In this document: positions 27,801 through 35,460 of the stretch, one piece after another | Position numbering within the stretch: position 1 is the first letter of the stretch | Layout of the letters: every line of letters starts with the position of its first letter | IMG/VR virus record: IMGVR_UViG_3300021962_000120 | Span: 1 to 58,892 of that record | From: a virus | Length of the DNA: 58,892 nt | Reading direction: 5' to 3' (one strand) | The notes under the pieces: model-generated | What the model saw: the letters and a program-made list of their open reading frames with translations, nothing else | Database searches by the model: none | Told to the model about the DNA's origin: nothing | Position numbers and translations under genes: made by a program

Positions 27801-30519
27801 CCCAAATGCGTTTGACCCCAACGACCCTGCTACTTTCATTGCAAACCACCATCAATTGATGCGTGACGCTCAACGATACATTGCGTCTGTTCCTCATTCA
27901 GTACACGGTTTAACTACTCTTAATTATGGTAGTGATAAATCGGTAAAAGCCACCTCACAAGGTGTGCAAAATCCATTCCACAAAACACTTGGCAAACATC
28001 TATCTACTGATGGTAAAATGATTGACAGCAACATGTCTGTTGATGAAGTGCTAAAGATTCTTGGTGTTGAAAAGACTCCTGTAGCAAAAGAAAAGGCAAC
28101 AGAACTCATCAACTTATCTTCAAAAATGAATACGCCGTTGTTTGCATCCACGGTGAAAGATATACTGCTCAGTGGTAAAATCCCTAACATTGACGGCATC
28201 AATCTCAAGCAGTTTAGCGATGAAGAATTGATGAACAAGCCCGAAGAAGAACTAAACGATGAAGAACGCTTCTTCCGTCATGCACGAGAAAAGGGTTATC
28301 ATCAAGCATTGAATCATTTTCAACAAGAAGCAAGCGGGCAAAGTGAATGGAAAGGACATCATTCTCACGCTATTCCTCGTTACATGAATATGATGCTTAA
28401 CCCTGCACAGTTTGAAATGTCTATGCTTTCGGCTGGTATTGGGAGCATTAGCGGTGATATTCACGACTCAAAAGGAACTGGAAGTGCTACAAAGGCCCGC
28501 AGTACAAGCACCACAAAAAACAATCTTGACACCATCGTGCATTTTGACCCTCGTGCATTGGATGATGAAGAGGGTATTTTTACAGCAGGTGAAGATATTT
28601 CCGAAACCGCAGGCTTTGGTCAACGACCTGTAGGAGCGGCGAGTCCTGTTAATACGGCGATTACCGATAACTTTGACAGCGGTGCATGGCATCATGGGTA
28701 TGAATTGACTCCCACTCTTGGTGCTGAGTTTGACAGTGAAGGCAACATCCATGTTGGTAGCCATGTAGGGCCGGGTCTGTATCATAGTGTACCCGAAGAA
28801 CTCACACAAGTGGTTCATGGAAAAGATGTGTCGGACTTTGTGTACGCTAATGCTCCTCCACCGTTGTACCCCAATAACCCCCATCAAAGCATGAATATGG
28901 AAACAGGAGAAGTGGCCAGTGAAAACATGACTACAATAGCAACCAGCGAAATGACCGAACTGATTACCTCCCTGCTTGACCCCGATGTGTTATTGTCCAA
29001 GAGTGACGATGCAAAGTGGAGTCCAGCAGTTCGCCCCATGCACCGCATTTTTGATTTGGCCGACCTTGAACACCTTCGTGGTTTCAGCGGGTCATGGGTT
29101 GTAAGCAAATGGTATGATGGACAGCGTATCATCATTGTTCGCAGTGGTGATGAAATCACAGCGTATGATGAAAATGGGAGAAAGAAAGGATTACGCAAGG
29201 CTACCAAAGAGGCTCTTGACAAAATGAGTGACAAGAATTACACACTTGACGGTATTCTTGGTGAAGATGAATTAAACATTATTGACATTATCAACTACGA
29301 TGATACCAATGTGGGAGAAATGCAACTGTTTGAACGCTTGAAAATCCTTCGCTCGCAATTTGATAGTCAAGAGCATGTTATTGTTCCCGGCCCACATGAT
29401 ACTCGCATGACCGATGATGAAGGACTGGTTGACGCTGTGAAGAACCTCAAAAATGACCATGATAACATCTTGTTGCGTGATAACAAGTCCACTTACATGC
29501 GTGGAGAGCGTAGGCATCCAAAATGGATTGTGTACCGTGACAGCCGAGACTTCAATTTCATCGTTCTTGACCGAAGAGGCACTGGGCCGTTCACTTATCA
29601 ATTGGGTGCTGGCCCTATCCTTGAAATTGAAGGGCTTGGAAACCGAGCAGTGGAATACAAAGGGGAACATTACATGGATGTAGGCACAGCCCACAATCAA
29701 AGCAAAGTGTTCAAAGTTGGTGACATTGTTCGTGCATCCATCACGGGTATTTCCAAAAAGAACCGTAGCAACCGCCCTGTGTATAATGTACAGGTCAAAG
29801 AATTAGAAGGTGAAGGAGAGGGTGAGGGTGCCGCCAGTACCGAATCACTTGACCTTATGACAAAATCATTTGCACCAATTCTTGTACCTCACGATATTCA
29901 AATCCACGAGAGTCATATTGAAATCCTGTTAAACGAAGTTGATACAGTAATGTACAAGATGGAAGAAATTGGCGATGTTTGGTATGTTCACTCTCCTAAG
30001 AGTGCAATGAGCGGTATTACCAAAACCGATTATCCTGTAGTGCTGGCTGAAAGTCTCATGCCTTTTTGGTCGGCAGTGGCTCCGTTAATGGTAAAAGGGT
30101 ATGTGGCAAAGAAGGTAGAAGTAGATATGCCAAAGAAGCCAACGGAAGAAGAAATGGAAGAAGGCAGTGCGGGCATCATTGATGATGATGATGAAAACCG
30201 CTTGCTTAAGCCCAACCAAACGAAGAAGGCTTTGGAACTGATTACACGGGCTTTGGACAAAATCGCCAAAGAAAAGATGACTTGGACAGGGCCAAAGGGG
30301 TTGGGTATTGATGTCGGTACGCCGCAAGAATCACCTCGTGGCCCAACTCAATTGCGTGATGAGGCCACTCTTCCAGATTTTGATGGTGAAAAGAAAAACA
30401 CCGATGAAAGAAAAGAAAAGAAAAAAGAGCGACTGAATCACATTCAAGTCCAAACAGATGAAGGTGAAAATCTCTCTATAGAATACGATAATGACCAACC
30501 TTTGCTATCTCGGCAATAG
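24802..30519 (+). CDS. 1905-residue virion-type protein with ligase-like C-terminal domain
   Basis: A very long protein. Residues 1-1400 are mostly helical, rich in His, Asn, Asp and Gln, with no recognised domain apart from a coiled coil near 910-960. Residues about 1405-1665 resemble an ATP-dependent DNA ligase/nucleotidyltransferase core plus OB fold: RPMHRIFDLADLEHLRGFSG, then SKWYDGQR (1435-1442), LDGILGEDEL, NILLRDNKSTYMRGERR and WIVYR. The catalytic lysines expected in motifs I (KxDG), IV (EGxxxK) and V (WxKxK) are missing or shifted: W1437 occupies the nucleophile site with K1436 beside it, and R1559 replaces the motif IV lysine. The domain may therefore be inactive or rewired. The C-terminus is acidic then basic. 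It ends 39 bp before the protease start. Confidence 0.72.
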   Translation: MIGGEDMDDHFYVCSNELLKSLNDGLDLRTAAAEYILAFENLHTLPTEPLFKSLKATAEMVLKAEEESSVDVEKDYHFPEGIGYMFALQHTHGEPTNHVWKDGLQSPTNPKNRHAVWPYYQPKDGAHPYQRHHFPFHEVNHPLLRTNAVTGTPAYVEMLRNWALGGHSEKEKEMEKQFFDTLGKKHPLVGGFQQGEGKKVNIIGDTRPNGTLLHHQHDLYERDYFRWLKQNNKRQEELLAEGMTNAEMKEQLRKEHFADRAAMWEADEDNNMVLDDKYEEHPTRLGHLGYMLGLEWFSPEERSAIVNHIDEKGLDKHDLITLPNGEKFPSARLKYNALMRMTPEMNWAIRPMTMMGRNAHYHQENNDNDYTKGEEGMFLQQALGRLSHEPLDEFDNKSIASHIQEAIRDNYGADKRMKYLPRLNIHKEPMKEMSYDELFDASRIHFKGKERGLEKVRMSKDDLLYLAGYDPKTRELLTDHPLYGKLEEPIVDAGMIDYIEAVAKTQSSLHRQIKDIRNHRAFFTSPHGPHPDEEKPKYWQEHENGFTYGPGHFWASPFQSTGGAGTNLATYHEILNATHANEEGVSPFNELTESRDNYIQPSELNRTLAHHFMPLRLQSIGEATQDGKYVKFNYNSSAEHLQNLLSPFGTSKKHPNTEGATNKNNYTEHKSSLNPQYEYNIRHLSENELKNKFVGKFLRSMAFPHTVVPTQHVGGYTAYGASPSDSRSHVNAILAHNMETLGGRMFHPNTPAKKSFSSAEDWMRGDESASGGTTREEFKDFMRWGGQSGFSFDSMKNRVLDNPSMNHAMMAITNASKILGTQNPKAILDYLHNEENHDELNKILLDRQLGEFDKTKLNDGIDTVIQNMNQEIQTAKKNQKTKTTIAAGEADAVARFLQFGGMLPASQKEDELLEEVEMLNERLMEEQVAGTPFEELLPMREQLRQATQRLEQLQAQAAIKKPTTHWEIDQRRLEQLHKGHRQTVAQVARDIILPKYLEHDPNAFDPNDPATFIANHHQLMRDAQRYIASVPHSVHGLTTLNYGSDKSVKATSQGVQNPFHKTLGKHLSTDGKMIDSNMSVDEVLKILGVEKTPVAKEKATELINLSSKMNTPLFASTVKDILLSGKIPNIDGINLKQFSDEELMNKPEEELNDEERFFRHAREKGYHQALNHFQQEASGQSEWKGHHSHAIPRYMNMMLNPAQFEMSMLSAGIGSISGDIHDSKGTGSATKARSTSTTKNNLDTIVHFDPRALDDEEGIFTAGEDISETAGFGQRPVGAASPVNTAITDNFDSGAWHHGYELTPTLGAEFDSEGNIHVGSHVGPGLYHSVPEELTQVVHGKDVSDFVYANAPPPLYPNNPHQSMNMETGEVASENMTTIATSEMTELITSLLDPDVLLSKSDDAKWSPAVRPMHRIFDLADLEHLRGFSGSWVVSKWYDGQRIIIVRSGDEITAYDENGRKKGLRKATKEALDKMSDKNYTLDGILGEDELNIIDIINYDDTNVGEMQLFERLKILRSQFDSQEHVIVPGPHDTRMTDDEGLVDAVKNLKNDHDNILLRDNKSTYMRGERRHPKWIVYRDSRDFNFIVLDRRGTGPFTYQLGAGPILEIEGLGNRAVEYKGEHYMDVGTAHNQSKVFKVGDIVRASITGISKKNRSNRPVYNVQVKELEGEGEGEGAASTESLDLMTKSFAPILVPHDIQIHESHIEILLNEVDTVMYKMEEIGDVWYVHSPKSAMSGITKTDYPVVLAESLMPFWSAVAPLMVKGYVAKKVEVDMPKKPTEEEMEEGSAGIIDDDDENRLLKPNQTKKALELITRALDKIAKEKMTWTGPKGLGIDVGTPQESPRGPTQLRDEATLPDFDGEKKNTDERKEKKKERLNHIQVQTDEGENLSIEYDNDQPLLSRQ

Positions 30520-30526
30520 CGTGTGG

Positions 30527-30535
30527 TATATATAC
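30527..30535 (+). promoter_or_regulatory. TATA box for the protease-capsid unit
   Basis: TATATATAC is centred at about 30531, about 28 bp before ATG 30559. It lies in the only short gap between the 1905-residue gene and the head genes, so it probably drives late structural genes with a leaderless or near-leaderless message. Confidence 0.6.
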
Positions 30536-30558
30536 TACAACAGAAAGTCGGATGTTTA

Positions 30559-31920
30559 ATGCTGAGCATTCAACGACCTACTGACGGTATCACTCTCCTC
30601 AAGAGTGGTAACGATTTGGTTGTTGCTGGTTACGCATCGGTTGAACTTGTTGATAAACAAGGTGACCTTATTACTCGCTCCGCCCTAAAAGATGCCTTTG
30701 ATGGTTTCATGAAGGGTGAAAAGTACCGCAATGTGCAGTTGGCTCATTCCAACATTCAAGTTGGTGAAGTCATTGACTCGTACATTGATTCAAACGGACG
30801 AATGTGGAAATCCGAAGTGGATGACACAGGTATGTTCGTTGTAGTAAAACTCCGCAGTGACATTGAGAAGGCTCGTGAAGTAGCCGCTGAAATCCGCAAG
30901 GGAAACCTTCGTGGATTTTCCATTGGAGGACAAGCATTCAAGCGAGTGCGAAAGTCCGACATGGAAAAAGGCGACTACCAAGAGATTTCAAAAATGGAAT
31001 TGCATGAGGTGACGATTTGTGAAAAGGGCATTAACCCCGAAGCACAATTTCGCATTTTAAAGGAGGACACAAACATGACTGAAGAAAACAGCGATTTGAG
31101 CGAAATTATGTCACGCCTTGAAGCACGATTGGACGCTATGGAGAAGGGAGAACTTCCTCCTCAACTCCGTGAAGCAATGTCCGATAAGAAAGAAGGCGGC
31201 GATGAAAAGAAAGACAAAAAAGAATCCAAAGAAGAGGATGATGAAATGGAAAAGAGCAACGACGAATACAGCGATGTTATCTCGGCAGAATACTTGAGTT
31301 GGATGGAAAACACCCTCAAGTCGGCTGGCGTGGACACCTTGGCCGCACGAAACCACTTTGATGCTCTTGAAAAGGCTCAACTTGGTGGATTTGACAACCC
31401 CGATGCCGTGGACGGTGCTGACTACTTCGCTGGTCAAGTCCGTGGCCGAGGACAGGAGAACGGTTCTCCTTCCACGGGTGCAATCAGTGCTATCACTTCC
31501 AGCGGCGGTAGAACCCCTGCTGGTGCTCTCGGCCCTGTCTCTATGGCTAAGGGTTACCTCAACTCCGACAATGTGAGTGAGGCTGACCTTGAAGCCGCTT
31601 ACGAAGTGTACAAAGCCGCCGCTTTGGAACAACACTTCCGCAACGACCTTGAAGGCAACTTCTCCGCTCGTTTCAACAACGAGATGCGAGTTGCAAAGGC
31701 TGAGGCTGAGAAAGCCGCCTTTGACGCACGAGCACCTTTGTCGGAAATCGTGAAGTCCATTGAGGCACTTTCCGAGCGCATTGACAACATCGGCGCAGGA
31801 GCAGGTACGACCATTAAAAAGTCGGCTTCCTCCGTCAACATTCCCTCAACGCAAGACTTGGCAAACATGGGGTGGGATGAAGTCCACGCCCTCGCACAAC
31901 GCACTTTGCGTGGAGAGTGA
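30559..31920 (+). CDS. Prohead protease fused to scaffold
   Basis: A 453-residue protein. Residues 1-170 form an HK97-type (U35) prohead protease: H63 in VQLAHSN, S121 in GFSIGG and E150 in MELHEVTICEKGINP fit the catalytic pattern. Residues 173-453 are charged, then helical (coiled coils near 180-235 and 385-420), as expected of a scaffold. The tail ends NMGWDEVHALAQRTLRGE, similar to the small protein at 23898. ATG 30559 is chosen over upstream GTG 30523 because of the TATA spacing. The protease would trim scaffold and capsid during maturation. An internal start gives scaffold alone. Confidence 0.88.
   Translation: MLSIQRPTDGITLLKSGNDLVVAGYASVELVDKQGDLITRSALKDAFDGFMKGEKYRNVQLAHSNIQVGEVIDSYIDSNGRMWKSEVDDTGMFVVVKLRSDIEKAREVAAEIRKGNLRGFSIGGQAFKRVRKSDMEKGDYQEISKMELHEVTICEKGINPEAQFRILKEDTNMTEENSDLSEIMSRLEARLDAMEKGELPPQLREAMSDKKEGGDEKKDKKESKEEDDEMEKSNDEYSDVISAEYLSWMENTLKSAGVDTLAARNHFDALEKAQLGGFDNPDAVDGADYFAGQVRGRGQENGSPSTGAISAITSSGGRTPAGALGPVSMAKGYLNSDNVSEADLEAAYEVYKAAALEQHFRNDLEGNFSARFNNEMRVAKAEAEKAAFDARAPLSEIVKSIEALSERIDNIGAGAGTTIKKSASSVNIPSTQDLANMGWDEVHALAQRTLRGE
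31062..31066 (+). promoter_or_regulatory. Strong internal ribosome binding site inside the protease gene
   Basis: GGAGG, within AAAGGAGG, lies 8 bases before the in-frame ATG 31075. It is the strongest such site in the region and sits exactly at the protease-scaffold boundary. Confidence 0.7.
31075..31920 (+). CDS. Nested scaffold protein translated from inside the protease gene
   Basis: The same frame as the protease, starting MTEENSDLSEIMSRLEARLD, gives a 281-residue coiled-coil, charged protein with no protease domain. The ribosome site just upstream makes separate translation likely. Phage lambda does the same: scaffold Nu3 is made from an internal start in protease gene C. More scaffold than protease is needed, which this arrangement provides. 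Confidence 0.7.
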   Translation: MTEENSDLSEIMSRLEARLDAMEKGELPPQLREAMSDKKEGGDEKKDKKESKEEDDEMEKSNDEYSDVISAEYLSWMENTLKSAGVDTLAARNHFDALEKAQLGGFDNPDAVDGADYFAGQVRGRGQENGSPSTGAISAITSSGGRTPAGALGPVSMAKGYLNSDNVSEADLEAAYEVYKAAALEQHFRNDLEGNFSARFNNEMRVAKAEAEKAAFDARAPLSEIVKSIEALSERIDNIGAGAGTTIKKSASSVNIPSTQDLANMGWDEVHALAQRTLRGE

Positions 31921-31943
31921 AACACAAACTGAGGTGAACAAAA

Positions 31944-33044
31944 ATGGCAAGAGATTACATCCGAAACATTACTGACATGGAACGCTACTACTATGGCGCA
32001 GGCAACGCAATGGGTTACTCCTACTCCGGTAGCGAGTTGCTCAAGGCTGACGCTCCAATGCTATCCACGACCGCTGGTACTTACCAAGCGATTTATGGAC
32101 GCAAAGTTTGGAGCCAGTTGAACCAAGAGTTCAACGCCTTCTCCATCCTTCCAAAGCGACCTTGGGAACGAAGCGGCTGGCGTGTTATCACGGCTCGCCC
32201 CTCCTTCACTGTTGGTGGCGGTGTGGCTGAGAACGCTACGCTCCCCGACACCACCAAGCCAACCTTCCAGCACATCGCCGCCAAGCCAAAGACTGTCGTG
32301 CACACCTTTGACATGAGCGAAACAGCCATGTTCTTGTCCGACAAGGACGATGGACTGGGCGACATCCGTGCAATCTTGAAGGAAGAAATGGGTAAGCACC
32401 ACGCTGAGCACATCAACAAAATGCTGACCACCGACAAGGCTACCGCCGCTGGTAACAACTTTGAGTCCCTTGACCGTGTTACTGTTGGTGCCTCCGCCTC
32501 CACTGATGAGGACATGTACTCCATTGACCGCAGTGCAAACTCGTGGTCGTTGGCTGAGCACAACCAAAACAGTGGTACCGACCGCAACTTGTCCCTTGAC
32601 CAATTGGACGACTTGTTCCAAAAGACTTGGACTCGTGGTGGTAACCCCAAGGTCATCCTTACGGGGTACGACACGCTCATGCGCCTTCAGCAACTCCTCC
32701 AATCGCAACAGCGATTCATGGAAGAGAAGCGTGTTACGCCTACTTACAACGGTGTGAAAGGTGTTCCCGGTATTGAGGCTGGTTTCATCGTGGCTACCTA
32801 CAACGGTGTTCCAATCATCCCCTCAAAGGATGTTCAAACCGACACTTTGAGCCGCATGTACTTCCTTGACACGGACTACCTGTATTTCAGCACTGCAATT
32901 CCAACCCAATACTTTGAGAGCGGTATTGAAACTGGCGACCCATTCGCCATCAACCGCCTCGGCCAAGAGGGAATGTACCGTACCATGGGTGAACTATGGA
33001 CGACTTTCTTCGGCGGTCATGGTTCCATCCGTGACCTCAAGTGA
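31944..33044 (+). CDS. Major capsid protein, HK97 fold
   Basis: A 366-residue capsid protein directly after the protease-scaffold gene. The N-terminal arm is followed by a domain with SILPKRPWERSGWRVITARP, a long spine-helix region (DIRAILKEEMGKHHAEHINK), and the typical C-terminal pattern of a beta-rich P-domain with FIVATYNGVPIIPSKDV and MYFLDTDYLYF. It assembles into the icosahedral head. The start has GAGGTGA at spacing of about 6. Codon use is richer in C-ending codons than in the accessory genes, as expected for high expression. Fold assignment is by gene order and sequence style, not by alignment. Confidence 0.88.
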   Translation: MARDYIRNITDMERYYYGAGNAMGYSYSGSELLKADAPMLSTTAGTYQAIYGRKVWSQLNQEFNAFSILPKRPWERSGWRVITARPSFTVGGGVAENATLPDTTKPTFQHIAAKPKTVVHTFDMSETAMFLSDKDDGLGDIRAILKEEMGKHHAEHINKMLTTDKATAAGNNFESLDRVTVGASASTDEDMYSIDRSANSWSLAEHNQNSGTDRNLSLDQLDDLFQKTWTRGGNPKVILTGYDTLMRLQQLLQSQQRFMEEKRVTPTYNGVKGVPGIEAGFIVATYNGVPIIPSKDVQTDTLSRMYFLDTDYLYFSTAIPTQYFESGIETGDPFAINRLGQEGMYRTMGELWTTFFGGHGSIRDLK

Positions 33045-33064
33045 GGGTTGAAACAAAAACACAT

Positions 33065-33084
33065 TGAGGTGAAAAAATATGGCA
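33065..33084. repeat. 20-bp leader identical to that at 33828-33847
   Basis: The 20 bp around the start of the gene at 33079 (ribosome site GAGGTGA, spacer and ATGGCA) recur exactly at the gene at 33842, which may reflect copying of a translation leader or common ancestry of the two small genes. Confidence 0.7.
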
Positions 33085-33492
33085 AAACAACTTGTATTGA
33101 CTGGAACTGCAACTGCGGCCCTCGTTGGCGCATGGGAACTTCGTGCTGGCTCGCATGACACGACCGAATGGTTGGATGGCGCAAAGGATGTCACCTACCC
33201 CGGTGGTGGCCCCGACACCTTCTCGGCCTCCAACGCCGATGGTGCTAATGGCTACGATGCCGCTCCTAAGATGGCTTTGATTACTCTTACAAATGCCGCT
33301 GATGCTCAAACCATCATCCTTACGGAAGGCACGACTGACACCCGTACCCCTACTATCTTCTCGGCATTCGTGACGAGCGGTGTGGCGGCGGCGGCTCAGA
33401 CCCTTGGTTTGACCATCAGCGGTGGCACGGTTACCCTTGAGGCATCGGGTACTAACACTGGAACGAGCCAACTGATGGTGCTGTACGACTGA
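33079..33492 (+). CDS. Probable head decoration protein
   Basis: A 137-residue beta-rich protein (TGTATAALVGAWELRAGS, GGTVTLEASGTNTGTSQLMV) placed just after the capsid gene. Size, Thr/Ala/Gly composition and position fit a capsid decoration or cementing protein, but no family was recognised. The leader is GAGGTGA with ATG 33079. Confidence 0.65.
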   Translation: MAKQLVLTGTATAALVGAWELRAGSHDTTEWLDGAKDVTYPGGGPDTFSASNADGANGYDAAPKMALITLTNAADAQTIILTEGTTDTRTPTIFSAFVTSGVAAAAQTLGLTISGGTVTLEASGTNTGTSQLMVLYD

Positions 33493-33503
33493 GGCTGATT
33501 TGA

Positions 33504-33830
33504 ATGCCCACGGTGACCTTTACTGGGCCTTTTTACGAGCGGAGGCGGCGAGATACTGCTTCTCCGTGGCTTCGTGGAGAGGTTGTTGAGGTTACTCAAG
33601 AGTGGTTGAACGAGTGGCGACACACGCTACCCGCAAAGCACTTCCTCATTGAAGGCGATGAAGGAGTCACCGTTGATGGTGGCAATGACGGCATCCCCGA
33701 CAACGGCTGGTCACGAAAGGACATCCTTAAGTGGCTGGACGATAACGGAGTGGACAAGGGTAACGGGTATCTAACGAAATCCGCCGCTCTCGCTCTTGTT
33801 GATGAGCATTTGAATCCAACAGAAGAATGA
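33504..33830 (+). CDS. Small head protein with SAP/HeH-like helical hairpin
   Basis: A 108-residue protein. The N-terminal half is beta-rich (TVTFTGPFYERRR). The C-terminal half, GWSRKDILKWLDDNGVDKGN then TKSAALALVDEHL, resembles the SAP or HeH helix-extended-loop-helix domains often found at the ends of phage head and tail proteins. Its gene lies between two probable head genes. The exact role is unknown. Confidence 0.7.
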   Translation: MPTVTFTGPFYERRRRDTASPWLRGEVVEVTQEWLNEWRHTLPAKHFLIEGDEGVTVDGGNDGIPDNGWSRKDILKWLDDNGVDKGNGYLTKSAALALVDEHLNPTEE

Positions 33831-33841
33831 GGTGAAAAAAT

Positions 33842-34186
33842 ATGGCAGGCGAAGTTTCCACAGGCGTAACAATTGACGCAAGACCAACAGTATTTGGCGA
33901 CAGAATGATTATCACAGGCACTTATGACGCTGGTGACAACTACATTGATTTGAGTAGTTTCTTTAGTGAAATTGACTTTGCTGGTGTGAACGCAAGTGGC
34001 GTTTTGGCGGCAGAAGTTATCACAGACACAGGTGCAGTTCCAGCAACTCAAAATGTATTGTTTAATCCACAAGTTCGTATTGATGGCACTGCTCTTCGTA
34101 TTGCGAGTGCATTGGCTAACGGTACAATTGAAGATAGTGCAGTAACTCAAGCAGGTACATTCATCGCTATTGGTCGCCGTGCATGA
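33842..34186 (+). CDS. Small beta-rich head protein
   Basis: A 114-residue protein, MAGEVSTGVTIDARPTVFGD, followed by an all-beta pattern and ending IAIGRRA. The ribosome leader is identical over 20 bp to that of the gene at 33079. It could be a decoration protein or head completion protein. No family was recognised. Confidence 0.65.
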   Translation: MAGEVSTGVTIDARPTVFGDRMIITGTYDAGDNYIDLSSFFSEIDFAGVNASGVLAAEVITDTGAVPATQNVLFNPQVRIDGTALRIASALANGTIEDSAVTQAGTFIAIGRRA

Positions 34187-34197
34187 GGTGAGTCCTC

Positions 34198-34380
34198 ATG
34201 GCGGTAAGTCCAACGGTGAAGGTGCTCGGCCCTTACTCCCCCAAGGAGTTTAGTGACCTCAGTACGCTCAGTGCGCTGATTACCAGCGAAGCGGCTTCTC
34301 TTGCTGGAAGTGCGCTGATTTCGGCTGAGCCGATTACGGTGCTTGGAAATGTCTTTGTTGTCTTTACCACCGTTCCTTGA
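34198..34380 (+). CDS. Small unknown head-region protein
   Basis: A 60-residue protein (MAVSPTVKVLGPYS ... EPITVLGNVFVVFTTVP) with ribosome site GGTGA overlapping the previous stop (TGAGGTGA). Too short to classify. Spacing and codon use support a real gene. Confidence 0.6.
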   Translation: MAVSPTVKVLGPYSPKEFSDLSTLSALITSEAASLAGSALISAEPITVLGNVFVVFTTVP

Positions 34381-34389
34381 GGTGGTTAG

Positions 34390-34689
34390 GTGGCATTTGA
34401 TGTCCGAAGCATTGACCTAAGCGACATTGTTCGTGCTGGTAAGCAAGACCGTAAGGCTGACTACGAGTACGGCGGCGAGGTGGTGAGAAACCCACAGCGA
34501 CCGCTTGAGGGCATTACACAGTCTCAGCGCAACCGCAATCAAGAAATAGGTGACATCCTTAACATTGGTTCGGGTACACGCTGTAAGCACTGCGGGTTTC
34601 TCCACTTCCTGTGGAGAGCCACCTGTGGGGCTTGCAACAAACCGATGGAATACAATTTAGGACATCGTGACGAAAAGAAGAGGTTGTAA
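34390..34689 (+). CDS. Zinc-ribbon protein
   Basis: A 99-residue protein from GTG 34390. The C-terminal half has CKHCGFLHFLWRATCGACNK, a classical two-CxxC zinc ribbon. The N-terminal half is polar and Arg-rich. It sits among head and connector genes with short gaps. A structural zinc protein of the head is possible. Confidence 0.7.
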   Translation: MAFDVRSIDLSDIVRAGKQDRKADYEYGGEVVRNPQRPLEGITQSQRNRNQEIGDILNIGSGTRCKHCGFLHFLWRATCGACNKPMEYNLGHRDEKKRL

Positions 34690-34691
34690 GT

Positions 34692-35447
34692 ATGAAGGTA
34701 CTGATTAAAGCAATGCGACCGCACCGACAAAAGGTGCTGACTGAAGATGGCGAAGAAATGCGTTTGCAACAATGGGCAAACAAAAAGGCATCAGCCGCTC
34801 TTCGCACTGCTGGCGGAGAGGCCAGTGGAGAACAATTCACACAGGCTCGTGATGCTCTCATGCGTGATGCTGTGGCCAATCCCCAAGAGCATGGCCTCAA
34901 GTTTATGGGTGAGCGTATGCCCTTTGAAGGTCAAACCTTGGAAGAGTCGCTGAGCGAACCCGATGTTGAGGCTGAACAAGGAGCAATTGATGAACAGTTT
35001 GGCCCCGAATCCGGCCCGGATATGAGTGAAAAAGACATGCACGATGAAGCACTGGCCGATTGGGAAGCCCGTCAAAGTGACATCAATTTTTCTCGTGAGC
35101 AAGGACATACCGAAGGATTTGAAGGTAAGCCGTATCATGAAATGGAGCAAGAGGAATTGGATGCTGACAAAAAGCGTTTTTATGGCATGTACCCTCATTT
35201 GAAACCTCAAGAAGAAGGTGGTTTTGACCCCGATGCTGAGGCTGAACACCTCCGCCGCATCATGACCTCTCGTGATGTTGCTATGCGTGATGCTTGGAGT
35301 GTGTTGAAAAGAGATTTTTTTAACCCACCAAAAGTTCCATGCGCTAAGTGTGGAAGGCCAACCGAACCAATGATGTATTATGGTTCTAACGAAATGGGGC
35401 CACAAGATAACACTCTTTGTGAGCAGTGTGAAGATGAAATGCAGTGA
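34692..35447 (+). CDS. Tagged protein with C-terminal zinc ribbon
   Basis: A 251-residue protein starting MKVLIKAMRP, similar to the starts of other tagged genes. The middle is acidic and helical. The recurring helical motif appears as VAMRDAWSVLKRDFF (DNA 35278-35319), directly followed by a zinc ribbon (CAKCGRP, then CEQCEDEMQ at the end). The same motif-plus-ribbon order is seen in the 74-residue protein at 19573. This is the only tagged gene inside the capsid-tail block. Confidence 0.75.
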   Translation: MKVLIKAMRPHRQKVLTEDGEEMRLQQWANKKASAALRTAGGEASGEQFTQARDALMRDAVANPQEHGLKFMGERMPFEGQTLEESLSEPDVEAEQGAIDEQFGPESGPDMSEKDMHDEALADWEARQSDINFSREQGHTEGFEGKPYHEMEQEELDADKKRFYGMYPHLKPQEEGGFDPDAEAEHLRRIMTSRDVAMRDAWSVLKRDFFNPPKVPCAKCGRPTEPMMYYGSNEMGPQDNTLCEQCEDEMQ

Positions 35448-35460
35448 GGGGGTTTGATGT

